This document shows, piece after piece, positions 57,102 to 64,000 of a stretch of 64,000 nucleotides of DNA. The first letter of the stretch is position 1. Each line of letters begins with the position of its first letter. Source of the DNA: Natranaerovirga hydrolytica. Its GTDB lineage: Bacteria; Bacillota; Clostridia; Lachnospirales; DSM-24629. The translations under genes were made by a program, and so were the position numbers. The DNA lies in assembly GCF_004339095.1 (NCBI RefSeq), contig NZ_SMGQ01000011.1, positions 1,079,652-1,143,651 of the forward strand. Reading direction: 5' to 3'. The notes beneath the pieces are model-generated. The model saw nothing but the letters and a program-made list of their open reading frames with translations. It was not told the DNA's origin and searched no databases.

Positions 57102-57127
57102 AAAAAAGAGACATCAAATGATGTCCC
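57102..57127 (-). terminator. Leaky terminator between antitoxin RNA and toxin gene
   Basis: GACATCA (57110-57116) pairs with TGATGTC (57119-57125), extended by a G-U and a G-C pair, then six T on the minus strand. In type III systems this terminator sets the antitoxin/toxin ratio. Confidence 0.8.
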
Positions 57128-57137
57128 TTTTACAAAC

Positions 57138-57230
57138 GTTCTTCGGTTTTTTATTCGCCAGGCTCTTCCGATAAACGCCTCCACTTTCTTTGGTTTTTTA
57201 TTTGCCAGGTATACCAATAAATCCCTCAAC
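57138..57230 (-). repeat. Antitoxin repeat units
   Basis: 47-base unit 57138-57184 and 46-base unit 57185-57230, about 79% identical, each with CCTGGCRAATAAAAAACC in the middle. Confidence 0.9.
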
Positions 57231-57241
57231 AATGTAACTAT

Positions 57242-57270
57242 AGTATATCCTATTTTTTTAAAAATTTCAA
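57242..57270 (-). promoter_or_regulatory. Promoter of the toxin-antitoxin module
   Basis: -35 TTGAAA (57270-57265), 17-base spacer, -10 TATACT (57247-57242). Confidence 0.75.
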
Positions 57271-57334
57271 GTCATGGTCATTAAATAAAACAAATTGATT
57301 TGGTGCTATAACAAAAATCTTTTTAATATATCCA

Positions 57335-57363
57335 TTGACACTATGTCAGTTATCAAGTATTAT
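57335..57363 (+). promoter_or_regulatory. Promoter and operator of the tetR gene
   Basis: -35 TTGACA (57335-57340), 17-base spacer, -10 TATTAT (57358-57363). The palindrome TGACA-CTA-TGTCA (57336-57348) covers the -35. Confidence 0.7.
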
Positions 57364-57384
57364 ACATGGTAAGGAGTGAAAAAA

Positions 57385-57987
57385 GTGAGAGATGTGAAAC
57401 CACCTGAAGTGAGAAAAGCCGAGATTTTAAATGCTTCATTGAAACTATTCATGGAAAAAGGCTATTTAAAAACGACGACCCAGGATATTATTCAATCCGT
57501 GGGGATATCAAGAGGCCTTTTATATTATCATTTTAAAAACAAGGAAGAAATTCTTTATATACTTGTTGAAAACACAATGCATCCCGTTATAAAAAATATC
57601 CAAAGTGTTGTGAATGATACTAAACTAAATGCCCTTGAAAAGGTGAATAAATTTCTCGAGATTACTGTAATCGATGAATCTTCTGTTACCGTAGAAAGCA
57701 AAACCTTACAAGAAAGCATTAGTTTAAAAACAAACCAGTATATGATGGATCAGCTCAATCATAAATTGGTACAGGAAGTTGTTCCTCTTTTTACACAAAT
57801 TATTGAAGAAGGAAATAGAACCGGTTTATTTGATGTTACAACGCCAACTGAAACTGCCTTTTTCTTAATTACAGGGTATGCTTTTGTAGCAAGCAGCCTT
57901 AAATTTACGATTCAAACTGAAGCAGAATTAAAAAATTATCAAAAATCCTTTAAAGATATTTTTGAAAGAACCTTAATATCAAATTAA
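57385..57987 (+). CDS. TetR family repressor
   Basis: A 200-residue protein: N-terminal helix-turn-helix (about 8-55; ILNASLKLFMEKGYLKTTTQDIIQSVGISRGLLYYHFKNKEE in parts) and an all-helical ligand domain. GTG at 57385 is eight bases after GGAG; the GTG three codons earlier overlaps that site. It lies directly before an ABC exporter operon; both upstream regions carry the same 13-base palindrome, so it represses itself and the transporter. Confidence 0.9.
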   Translation: MRDVKPPEVRKAEILNASLKLFMEKGYLKTTTQDIIQSVGISRGLLYYHFKNKEEILYILVENTMHPVIKNIQSVVNDTKLNALEKVNKFLEITVIDESSVTVESKTLQESISLKTNQYMMDQLNHKLVQEVVPLFTQIIEEGNRTGLFDVTTPTETAFFLITGYAFVASSLKFTIQTEAELKNYQKSFKDIFERTLISN

Positions 57988-57999
57988 ACCATTCATAAT

Positions 58000-58027
58000 A
58001 AACCAACAAATTACTTGTTGGTTTTAA
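58000..58027 (+). terminator. Terminator of tetR
   Basis: CCAACAA and TTGTTGG flank a five-base loop and are followed by TTTT. Confidence 0.65.
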
Positions 58028-58040
58028 ATAAAAATTCAAT

Positions 58041-58053
58041 TGACACTTTGTCA
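58041..58053 (+). promoter_or_regulatory. TetR operator before the ABC operon
   Basis: TGACA-CTT-TGTCA, identical to the tetR operator except for the centre base, a few bases before the AAGGAG of the ATPase gene. Confidence 0.65.
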
Positions 58054-58071
58054 GTAAGGAGCGCATAAAAA

Positions 58072-58782
58072 ATGATCGAGATTAAAAATCTAACTAAAAA
58101 ATACAATGAACAAACGATTGCTGTCAACCATTTAAATATGACCATTCAAGATGGGGATATCTATGGATTCGTCGGAGCAAATGGTGCAGGTAAGTCTACA
58201 ACCATCAAGTCAATTGTTGGGATTCATGACTTTGATGATGGAGAAATATTCATTGAAGGAAAATCAATTTTGGAAGACCCTGTTAACTGCAAAAAAGAGC
58301 TTGCTTTTGTACCAGATAGCCCAAATTTATACGACAATTTAACAGGTCTGCAATATATCAATTTCATATCAAATATTTATGAAGTGCCTCTAGTAATCAG
58401 GCGAGCTAATATTGAGAAGTATGGCAATTTATTAAATATGACATCAAAATTAAATGATTTAATTTCTTCTTACTCTCATGGAATGAAACAACGAATTACC
58501 TTGATAGCAGCTTTGGTTCATGAACCTAAAATATTTATTCTAGATGAACCTTTTGTGGGATTAGACCCAACTGCAACGATTCAACTAAGAAAGATTATGA
58601 GTGAACACGCAAAAAAAGGTGGAATTGTTTTCTTCTCAAGCCATGTATTAGAAGTCATTGAAAAATTATGTAATAAAGTGGCTATTATCCATCATGGAGA
58701 ATTAATTAAACATGGCAAAACAAAAGATGTTCTTGGGGATAAAAACTTAGAAGATATTTTCATGGAGGTGCAAAATGACTGA
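58072..58782 (+). CDS. ABC transporter ATP-binding protein
   Basis: A 236-residue ATPase: Walker A GANGAGKST (about 34-42), signature SHGMK (about 135-139, replacing LSGGQ as in many ABC-2 exporters), Walker B FILDEPFVGLD. AAGGAG precedes the ATG. It overlaps the permease gene by eight bases. Part of a TetR-controlled exporter, possibly for drugs or peptides; substrate unknown. Confidence 0.9.
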   Translation: MIEIKNLTKKYNEQTIAVNHLNMTIQDGDIYGFVGANGAGKSTTIKSIVGIHDFDDGEIFIEGKSILEDPVNCKKELAFVPDSPNLYDNLTGLQYINFISNIYEVPLVIRRANIEKYGNLLNMTSKLNDLISSYSHGMKQRITLIAALVHEPKIFILDEPFVGLDPTATIQLRKIMSEHAKKGGIVFFSSHVLEVIEKLCNKVAIIHHGELIKHGKTKDVLGDKNLEDIFMEVQND

Positions 58783-60337
58783 AAAAACATGGACACTATT
58801 TAAGGTGGAACTCATTAATTCCTTTAATATCAATCATCTTTCACTAAAAGAAAAAAGTAATCCAGGTGCAAAAATTACATTTGTAGGCATTTGCTTGATT
58901 AGTCTAGTCCTACTAGGATACAACTACTTAACTGCTAATACACTCTATCAATTAGGAGAAACTTCACTCATACCGACTTACATGATCTCCGTTTCAAGTA
59001 TTGTTATGTTATTTATTACTTTACTTAGAGCAAACGGAACCATTTTTGGCAGTAAAGATTTTCAATCGTTATCCTCTTTACCCATAAATGATCGTGAAAT
59101 CATTGTATCCAAATTGTTGTACCTATATACTTTTAGTTTGGTATTAAGTTTGTTGTTTGTAATACCTGGCAATCTTATTTGGATTATTCATGCAAAACCA
59201 ACCGTGTTAATGGTTGTTAGTAATTTTCTAGTTGTCATTTTAAACCCTCTTATACCCGTATGTTTATCCGCATTTTTGGGAATATTTATCTATCAAATGA
59301 CATCAAAATTGAAGAACCCTAACTTAATTGCTGTATTACTCTCTTTACTTTTATTCGGCGGGGTATTTTCCTATATTATGATCCATTCAAATAACGCAAT
59401 GGATATCCATAACATAGGGTCCGTTTTATATGAGCAATTAAATTATCTATATGTTCCTTCCCTTTTGGCCATTTATTCAACTGAAGGCTTTAGTATCTTG
59501 AACCATATGATATACATATTTATTGCAATTGCTTTACTTTTTGTATTCATTCATTATGCACACAAAAATTATCGAATCATCAATTTTAGATTACTTGCTT
59601 CAACAGGCAATACTTCTAAGCAAACATCTATTCAAGTGAATACACCACTGGTTTCCTTATATAAAAATGAAATGATTCGGTTGTTTAATTCCTATACCTA
59701 CCTTTTAAATACAACTTTAGGATCCATTGTATTGTTGGTATTCAGTATGGTTTTCTTAGTATTTGGTACAAAATTGTTTACAGACACAATGGGATTACCA
59801 TTTTCCATCAGTCAAATACAATCCTTATACCCTTTAGTGATTGCGGCTATGATTGCAATAAGCACACCTGCTTCCTGTGCACTTTCAATGGAAGGTCATA
59901 AAATATGGGTTTTAAAAAGTTTACCCATTCCTACGAAAACCATTGTTAATGCTAAATTATTCTGTAGTTTTTCGATTCATTTTCCAATGATTGGTTTGAG
60001 TTTGTTGGCATATATCCTTCATTTTAGTCCTTCATTGAATGAGACTATTTTATGTTTCCTTGTGCCATTTGCTTATTCTATTTTTGTATGTACTTTCGGG
60101 TTATTTGTTAACTTTCTCTTCCCCAAGTTTGATTGGTCGAATGAAACCTATGTTGTCAAACAAAGTCCATCTGTCATGATTAATGGTCTTATTGGAATGG
60201 TAACCATTATTGTCCCCATTCAACTTACTTTGTTTAACATTATACCTGTCATACCAACTTTATACAGTATGATTATTTTACTACTTTTGATCTCAGTCAT
60301 TCTTTATAAAAAAATGGCTTTAAGAAATTTACCTTAA
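58775..60337 (+). CDS. ABC transporter permease (large ABC-2 type)
   Basis: A 520-residue membrane protein with about twelve hydrophobic segments and no recognised soluble domain. It starts inside the end of the ATPase gene (ATGGAGGTGCAAAATG supplies the ribosome binding site GGAGGTG). It resembles the large permeases of ABC-2 exporters in Firmicutes. Coupled with the ATPase; substrate unknown. Confidence 0.85.
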   Translation: MTEKTWTLFKVELINSFNINHLSLKEKSNPGAKITFVGICLISLVLLGYNYLTANTLYQLGETSLIPTYMISVSSIVMLFITLLRANGTIFGSKDFQSLSSLPINDREIIVSKLLYLYTFSLVLSLLFVIPGNLIWIIHAKPTVLMVVSNFLVVILNPLIPVCLSAFLGIFIYQMTSKLKNPNLIAVLLSLLLFGGVFSYIMIHSNNAMDIHNIGSVLYEQLNYLYVPSLLAIYSTEGFSILNHMIYIFIAIALLFVFIHYAHKNYRIINFRLLASTGNTSKQTSIQVNTPLVSLYKNEMIRLFNSYTYLLNTTLGSIVLLVFSMVFLVFGTKLFTDTMGLPFSISQIQSLYPLVIAAMIAISTPASCALSMEGHKIWVLKSLPIPTKTIVNAKLFCSFSIHFPMIGLSLLAYILHFSPSLNETILCFLVPFAYSIFVCTFGLFVNFLFPKFDWSNETYVVKQSPSVMINGLIGMVTIIVPIQLTLFNIIPVIPTLYSMIILLLLISVILYKKMALRNLP

Positions 60338-60350
60338 AGGAGGGTTCTTT

Positions 60351-60548
60351 ATGAAAAAAGATGTTGTGATTTTTATATCTATGTTTTTAGTTGTTTTATT
60401 GATTACATTGTTTTTACCAGATAGGATTCCAATTCTCTTTAATGCGTCTGGTAAGGCTACATTAATCGTGAATAAGTACTATCTTTTATTGGCTACAATT
60501 ATTCCATATTCCGTCTACTGGCAATACTTTAGAAATAAAAACAAATAA
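60351..60548 (+). CDS. Small membrane protein with a DUF1648-like segment
   Basis: A 65-residue protein with two membrane helices. The segment LPDRIPILFNASGKA matches the start of DUF1648/SdpI-type proteins (LP..IP.HFN..G), but the rest of that family is missing, so it is a short form or remnant. AAAGGAGGG precedes the ATG, 13 bases after the permease. Last gene of the TetR-ABC operon. Confidence 0.7.
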   Translation: MKKDVVIFISMFLVVLLITLFLPDRIPILFNASGKATLIVNKYYLLLATIIPYSVYWQYFRNKNK

Positions 60549-60628
60549 ATTTGATATTTATCATCAGTGATGGAACTAATAAAGAATGTATGAGCTAGAT
60601 ACTTTCAAAAAGCCAGGCACTAAAACAC

Positions 60629-60676
60629 AGAGGCCATAAGATGAGATATAAATCCCATTTTATGGCCTCTTTTTTG
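60629..60676 (+). terminator. Terminator of the TetR-ABC operon
   Basis: AGAGGCCATAA (60629-60639) and TTATGGCCTCT (60660-60670) form an 11-bp stem followed by TTTTT. Confidence 0.85.
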
Positions 60677-60725
60677 TCAATGCTTCCATAAGCATTAGTT
60701 CTTTATCTGTAAAGCTTTCCTGTTG

Positions 60726-62261
60726 CTATTCCCACTCAATCGTTGCTGGTGGCTTACTGGTTATATCATACACAATACGATTCACATTATCTACTTCATT
60801 AACGATTCGATTGGATATTCTTGCTAGTATTTCATGGTCTATTCTTGACCAATCTGCAGTCATAAAGTCAGATGTATCTACAGAACGTAAGGCTACTGTG
60901 TAATTATAGGTTCTTTCATCACCCATAACACCTACACTTCTTAGATTGGTTAGTACGGCAAAGTACTGACCTAATCCGTCAGAGATACCTGCTTTTTTAA
61001 CTTCTTCTCTAAAGATAAAATCTGCTTCTCTTAATGTGTCTAACTTGTCTTTTGTAATGTCACCAATTACCCTTATTGCTAATCCTGGTCCTGGGAATGG
61101 TTGGCGTGATACTAAGAATTCTGGGATGCCTACTGCTCTCCCAACATTTCTTACTTCATCTTTAAATAAATCTCTAAGGGGCTCAATGATTTCTTTAAAG
61201 TCAACATGTTCTGGTAATCCACCTACATTATGGTGACTTTTAATAACTGCTGCATCTTTTGTTCCAGATTCTATTACATCTGGGTAGATGGTTCCTTGAA
61301 CCAAATAATCTACTGTGCCTATTTTTTTCGCTTCTGCTTCAAATACACGAATGAATTCTTCACCAATAATCTTACGTTTTTCTTCTGGGTCATCTTTTCC
61401 AGCCAGTTTATCTAAAAATTGGTCTTCACAATTTACACGAATTAGGTTCATATCAAATTCTTCTTTGAAAACTTGTTCTACTTCATCGCCTTCGTCTTTT
61501 CTAAGCAAACCATGGTCTACAAATATACATGTTAATTGTTTACCCACTGCTTTATGAATCAATACTGCTGCTACAGATGAGTCCACACCACCTGATAGTG
61601 CACATAATACTTGTTTGTCTCCGATTTTTTCTCTTAAACGTTCAATGGATTCTTTGGCAAAGTCTTCCATTACCCAATCGCCTTTACATTTACAGATATT
61701 GTATAGGAAATTGCTAATCATTTGTTTACCATACGGTGTGTGCATAACTTCTGGATGAAATTGAACTGCATATAATTTTTTATCTACATCTGCCATTGCT
61801 GCTACTGGACAAGTTTCTGTTTTTGCAATGACTTCAAATCCTTCTGGAGGATTGCTTATAAAATAGGTGTGGCTCATCCAACAACTTGTGTCTTCTTCAA
61901 CACCTTCAAATAACGGATTATTTGTATTAACATTTAAGTCTGTTTTGCCATATTCTCTATGGGTTGCTTTTGCCACTTCTCCACCTAATACAAATCCCAT
62001 CATTTGTGAACCATAACATATTCCTAGAATGGGGATGCCTGTAGATAATAATTCTTTTTCCACTAAAGGTGCTTTTTCTTCGTATACCACACTTGGGCCA
62101 CCTGTAAATATGATACCCTTAGGGTTTTTAGCTTTAATTTCTTCTATGCTAACATCATAAGGAAGCACTTCACAGTATACATCGGCTTCTCTTACACGTC
62201 TTGCTATTAATTGATTGTATTGTCCTCCAAAGTCAAGAACAATGACTAATTCGTGATTCAT
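60726..62261 (-). CDS. guaA: GMP synthase (glutamine-hydrolysing)
   Basis: Converts XMP to GMP. The 511-residue protein has a class I glutaminase domain (about 5-190; nucleophile Cys in GICYGSQ, His/Glu in FHPEV), the ATP-pyrophosphatase P-loop SGGVDSS (about 225-231), and the C-terminal dimerisation domain ending [15 protein letters not shown] precedes the ATG. PurR-type boxes and a good promoter lie upstream. Monocistronic. Confidence 0.97.
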   Translation of the reverse strand: MNHELVIVLDFGGQYNQLIARRVREADVYCEVLPYDVSIEEIKAKNPKGIIFTGGPSVVYEEKAPLVEKELLSTGIPILGICYGSQMMGFVLGGEVAKATHREYGKTDLNVNTNNPLFEGVEEDTSCWMSHTYFISNPPEGFEVIAKTETCPVAAMADVDKKLYAVQFHPEVMHTPYGKQMISNFLYNICKCKGDWVMEDFAKESIERLREKIGDKQVLCALSGGVDSSVAAVLIHKAVGKQLTCIFVDHGLLRKDEGDEVEQVFKEEFDMNLIRVNCEDQFLDKLAGKDDPEEKRKIIGEEFIRVFEAEAKKIGTVDYLVQGTIYPDVIESGTKDAAVIKSHHNVGGLPEHVDFKEIIEPLRDLFKDEVRNVGRAVGIPEFLVSRQPFPGPGLAIRVIGDITKDKLDTLREADFIFREEVKKAGISDGLGQYFAVLTNLRSVGVMGDERTYNYTVALRSVDTSDFMTADWSRIDHEILARISNRIVNEVDNVNRIVYDITSKPPATIEWE

Positions 62262-62309
62262 ATTATTTCCTCCTAGAATTTGAAACGTTTATCGTACCTT
62301 TTATGTTTA

Positions 62310-62347
62310 AACATTTATAATGAACACAGTTGACCATCATAAATGTT
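62310..62347 (-). other. Hairpin in the guaA leader
   Basis: AACATTTAT (62310-62318) and ATAAATGTT (62339-62347) form a 9-bp stem in the untranslated leader. No T run and no purine aptamer motif. Confidence 0.4.
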
Positions 62348-62365
62348 TTCTACGTATATAAAAAT

Positions 62366-62394
62366 ATATTACTAAATCCCAAAGACAAAGTCAA
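62366..62394 (-). promoter_or_regulatory. Promoter of guaA
   Basis: -35 TTGACT (62394-62389), 17-base spacer, -10 TAATAT (62371-62366). Confidence 0.65.
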
Positions 62395-62425
62395 ACATTT
62401 TTCGATACTTTCCAAAAAATGTTCG
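62392..62425 (-). promoter_or_regulatory. PurR-type double box of guaA
   Basis: CAAACATTT (62392-62400) and AAATGTTCG (62417-62425) are inverted with 16 bases between, the same geometry as at the purine permease gene; the pair abuts the -35. Confidence 0.65.
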
Positions 62426-62462
62426 GAACAATATTGCCTTATTTATGCATCACTTTTCAATA

Positions 62463-64000
62463 TTACTTTTCAATATTTTTATAAGGGAGTTTAACAATAA
62501 ATTTTGTTCCTTTACCCACTTCACTTTCCACTTTTATATTGCCTTCATAAAGCTCAACAATATGCTTAACGATGGACAGACCTAATCCTGTTCCACCTTG
62601 CTTTCTGGAACGTCCTCTATCCACTCTATAAAATCGTTCAAACAATCTTGGAATGTGCTCTTGATCTATACCAATGCCCGTATCTTCCACTTCTATTACT
62701 AAATAATGGTTGGCATCAAAACATCTAATACTTATCTGCCCTTTTTCAGTGTATTTGATTGCATTATCCACTAAATTAATGAGTAATTGTTTGATTCTAT
62801 CTTTATTACATAAAAAATCTGGTACACCATCGTCACACTGACAATTAACTTCTAGTGGTTTATTATGCCATCTAGGTTTTAGTATTTCTGTTACTTCGTC
62901 AATTATATCTGGTATTTTATTGTATTGAATTATTTTTTCATTTTGTTTTGACTCTATCTCCGATAAAAGCAATATATCTTGAATTAGATAATATAACCTC
63001 TCTGTCTCAATGTCAATAATATCTAGAAATCTTTTTGCAACTGTTTCATCATTGATGGCGCCATTTTTTAATGTATCTACAAATCCTCGAATAGAAGTTA
63101 ATGGGGTTTTTAATTCATGAGATACATTAGAAACAAAGTCAGTTCTTATGTTTTCTAATTTTCTTATTTGGGTCATATCTTCTATAACCAATAATATGCC
63201 TAGATTTTTAGTTTTTTCTAACTTTATTGGATTGGCATATATGCTAATAATTTTTTCTTCTTCCCCTAGCATAATTTTGCCTTCTTCATTTATTTTTTGA
63301 TTGGTTTCTAAAGACTTTTCTAATACATTAAATAGAATGGTTTTTCGTATAATATCATACAGTAGTTTTCCAACAATTTCTTTTTCTTCTATTTTAAGAA
63401 TCTTTAAAAAGGCTGTATTATAAAATACAATTCTAAATTCTTCATCCACTGCTACAATCCCACTATTCATACTGCTTAATATGGCTTCTAATTGGGTTTT
63501 TCTTTGTGTTAGTTTCCACATATTCATTTTTAATTTTACAGCCATTTCATTGAAAGCATCTGCTAACCGACCGATTTGATCTTTTTGTTTTATGTATATT
63601 TTTTTCTCATAATTACCTTTTGAAATCTCTTCTACCGCATGGGTTAATGTATTAATGGGTTTCATAAATTTCCGTGTGTAAAATAATGCCATAATTAATG
63701 CGATACTCCCACATATAATCAGTGCTAAGGCAATGTATTCGATTAATTCGTAGTTAATCTTTTCAATGGCTTCTACTGGTATTGATATTCTTAATACCCC
63801 TTCTATAGACTCTGTGTGAAGGGGTAATGCTGTATAAGAGTAATAATGCCCCATTGTATTGCTGTACCTAATATTAGAGGATATGTCTCCATTTAAAGCT
63901 TTGTTGACTTCTTCTCTAAAGGCATGGTTATCCATAACAACAGGCTCTTCATAAGAATCTGCAATCACTTCTCCCGTTTTATCAATTATGGTTATTCGCG
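62463..64000 (-). CDS. Sensor histidine kinase, WalK/PhoR-like (5' truncated by window end)
   Basis: The frame is open to the window edge, so the N-terminus is missing. Visible order: end of an extracellular sensing domain (RITIIDKTGEVIADS), a membrane helix, HAMP (FMKPINTLTHAVEEISKGNYE in parts), a PAS domain, HisKA with FVSNVSHELKTPL (phospho-accepting His), and HATPase with N-box DNAIKYT, G1 DTGIGI and G2 GGTGLGLSIVK. This layout is that of PhoR/WalK kinases for phosphate or cell-wall control. The response regulator gene should lie upstream, outside the window. Confidence 0.93.
   Translation of the reverse strand, partial: RITIIDKTGEVIADSYEEPVVMDNHAFREEVNKALNGDISSNIRYSNTMGHYYSYTALPLHTESIEGVLRISIPVEAIEKINYELIEYIALALIICGSIALIMALFYTRKFMKPINTLTHAVEEISKGNYEKKIYIKQKDQIGRLADAFNEMAVKLKMNMWKLTQRKTQLEAILSSMNSGIVAVDEEFRIVFYNTAFLKILKIEEKEIVGKLLYDIIRKTILFNVLEKSLETNQKINEEGKIMLGEEEKIISIYANPIKLEKTKNLGILLVIEDMTQIRKLENIRTDFVSNVSHELKTPLTSIRGFVDTLKNGAINDETVAKRFLDIIDIETERLYYLIQDILLLSEIESKQNEKIIQYNKIPDIIDEVTEILKPRWHNKPLEVNCQCDDGVPDFLCNKDRIKQLLINLVDNAIKYTEKGQISIRCFDANHYLVIEVEDTGIGIDQEHIPRLFERFYRVDRGRSRKQGGTGLGLSIVKHIVELYEGNIKVESEVGKGTKFIVKLPYKNIEK

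Larger units (their letters stand above)
57102..57236 (-). ncRNA. Type III antitoxin RNA (two tandem repeats)
   Basis: Transcribed from the promoter at 57242-57270 through two repeats to the terminator. Each repeat should be cut out by the toxin and wrap around it as a pseudoknot. A TCGG/CCGA stem in repeat A is replaced by TTGG/CCAA in repeat B, a compensatory change that shows the stem is real. Confidence 0.82.

Noticed and set aside
57138-57230. Two tandem repeats resembling a minimal CRISPR array
   Set aside because: Repeats are directly adjacent without spacers, are only ~79% identical, and lie in the promoter-repeat-terminator-toxin order of a type III toxin-antitoxin system; no cas genes.
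62262-62360. Purine riboswitch in the guaA leader
   Set aside because: A 9-bp hairpin is present but the conserved loop and junction bases of guanine/adenine aptamers are not.

Overview
The window is low-GC DNA with strong AGGAGG-type ribosome binding sites, several TTG/GTG starts, and a gene set (thiSGH with thiC, Era/YqzL/RecO, GlyQS-type glycyl-tRNA synthetase, Mn2+, TPP and ZTP riboswitches, PurR-type inverted boxes, SLH/CAP surface protein, M16C peptidase) that points to a Gram-positive, probably anaerobic member of the Clostridia. The species cannot be named from the sequence. No tRNA, rRNA, CRISPR array or prophage was seen. Most of the window is ordinary chromosome with an accessory stretch at about 4-24 kb.

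Layout. 0-4 kb: the end of a SEC-C protein, a Fur-type-box-controlled S4 paralogue with a downstream orphan gene, a MATE pump and a YkuE-like phosphoesterase. 4-12 kb: a Fur-box-controlled uptake locus (AraC regulator, MptD-like ECF S component, EcfT, double EcfA, and two half-size ABC exporters of the YbtP/Q-IrtA/B type). 12-15 kb: an FMN/FAD lipoprotein reductase with a divergent AraC regulator. 15-24 kb: a patchwork of duplicated pieces (a second truncated AraC copy, a free-standing copy of the C-terminal domain of a GDT1 transporter), a PadR-ABC operon, a frameshifted IS1182-type transposase, and the full GDT1 gene behind a Mn2+ riboswitch. 24-34.5 kb: LUD protein, HAD hydrolases, ferric-reductase-like membrane protein with a Fur-like box, ArsR-permease-thioredoxin operon, glpK and small enzymes. 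34.5-40 kb: thiamin operon thiSGH-FEC behind a TPP riboswitch. 40-52 kb: TPR and SLH/CAP surface proteins, glyQS, recO-yqzL-era, M16C peptidase. 52-57 kb: cold-shock protein, purH behind a ZTP riboswitch, and a purine permease with PurR-type boxes. 56.5-57.3 kb: a type III toxin-antitoxin module (tandem-repeat RNA, terminator, TenpN/ToxN-like RNase). 57.3-64 kb: TetR-ABC operon, guaA with PurR-type boxes, and a WalK/PhoR-like sensor kinase cut by the window end.

How the parts work together. Three Fur-family sites (two very good, one fair) plus a weaker one tie the S4 paralogue, the ECF/ABC importer and the ferric-reductase-like gene into a probable metal-starvation response. Purine supply is controlled at two levels (ZTP riboswitch and PurR-type boxes). 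The most notable items are the type III toxin-antitoxin module whose two RNA repeats covary, the cysteine-poor S4 paralogue under a Fur-type box, the Fur boxes that sit in or next to terminator hairpins inside the importer locus, and the duplicated GDT1 cytosolic domain.
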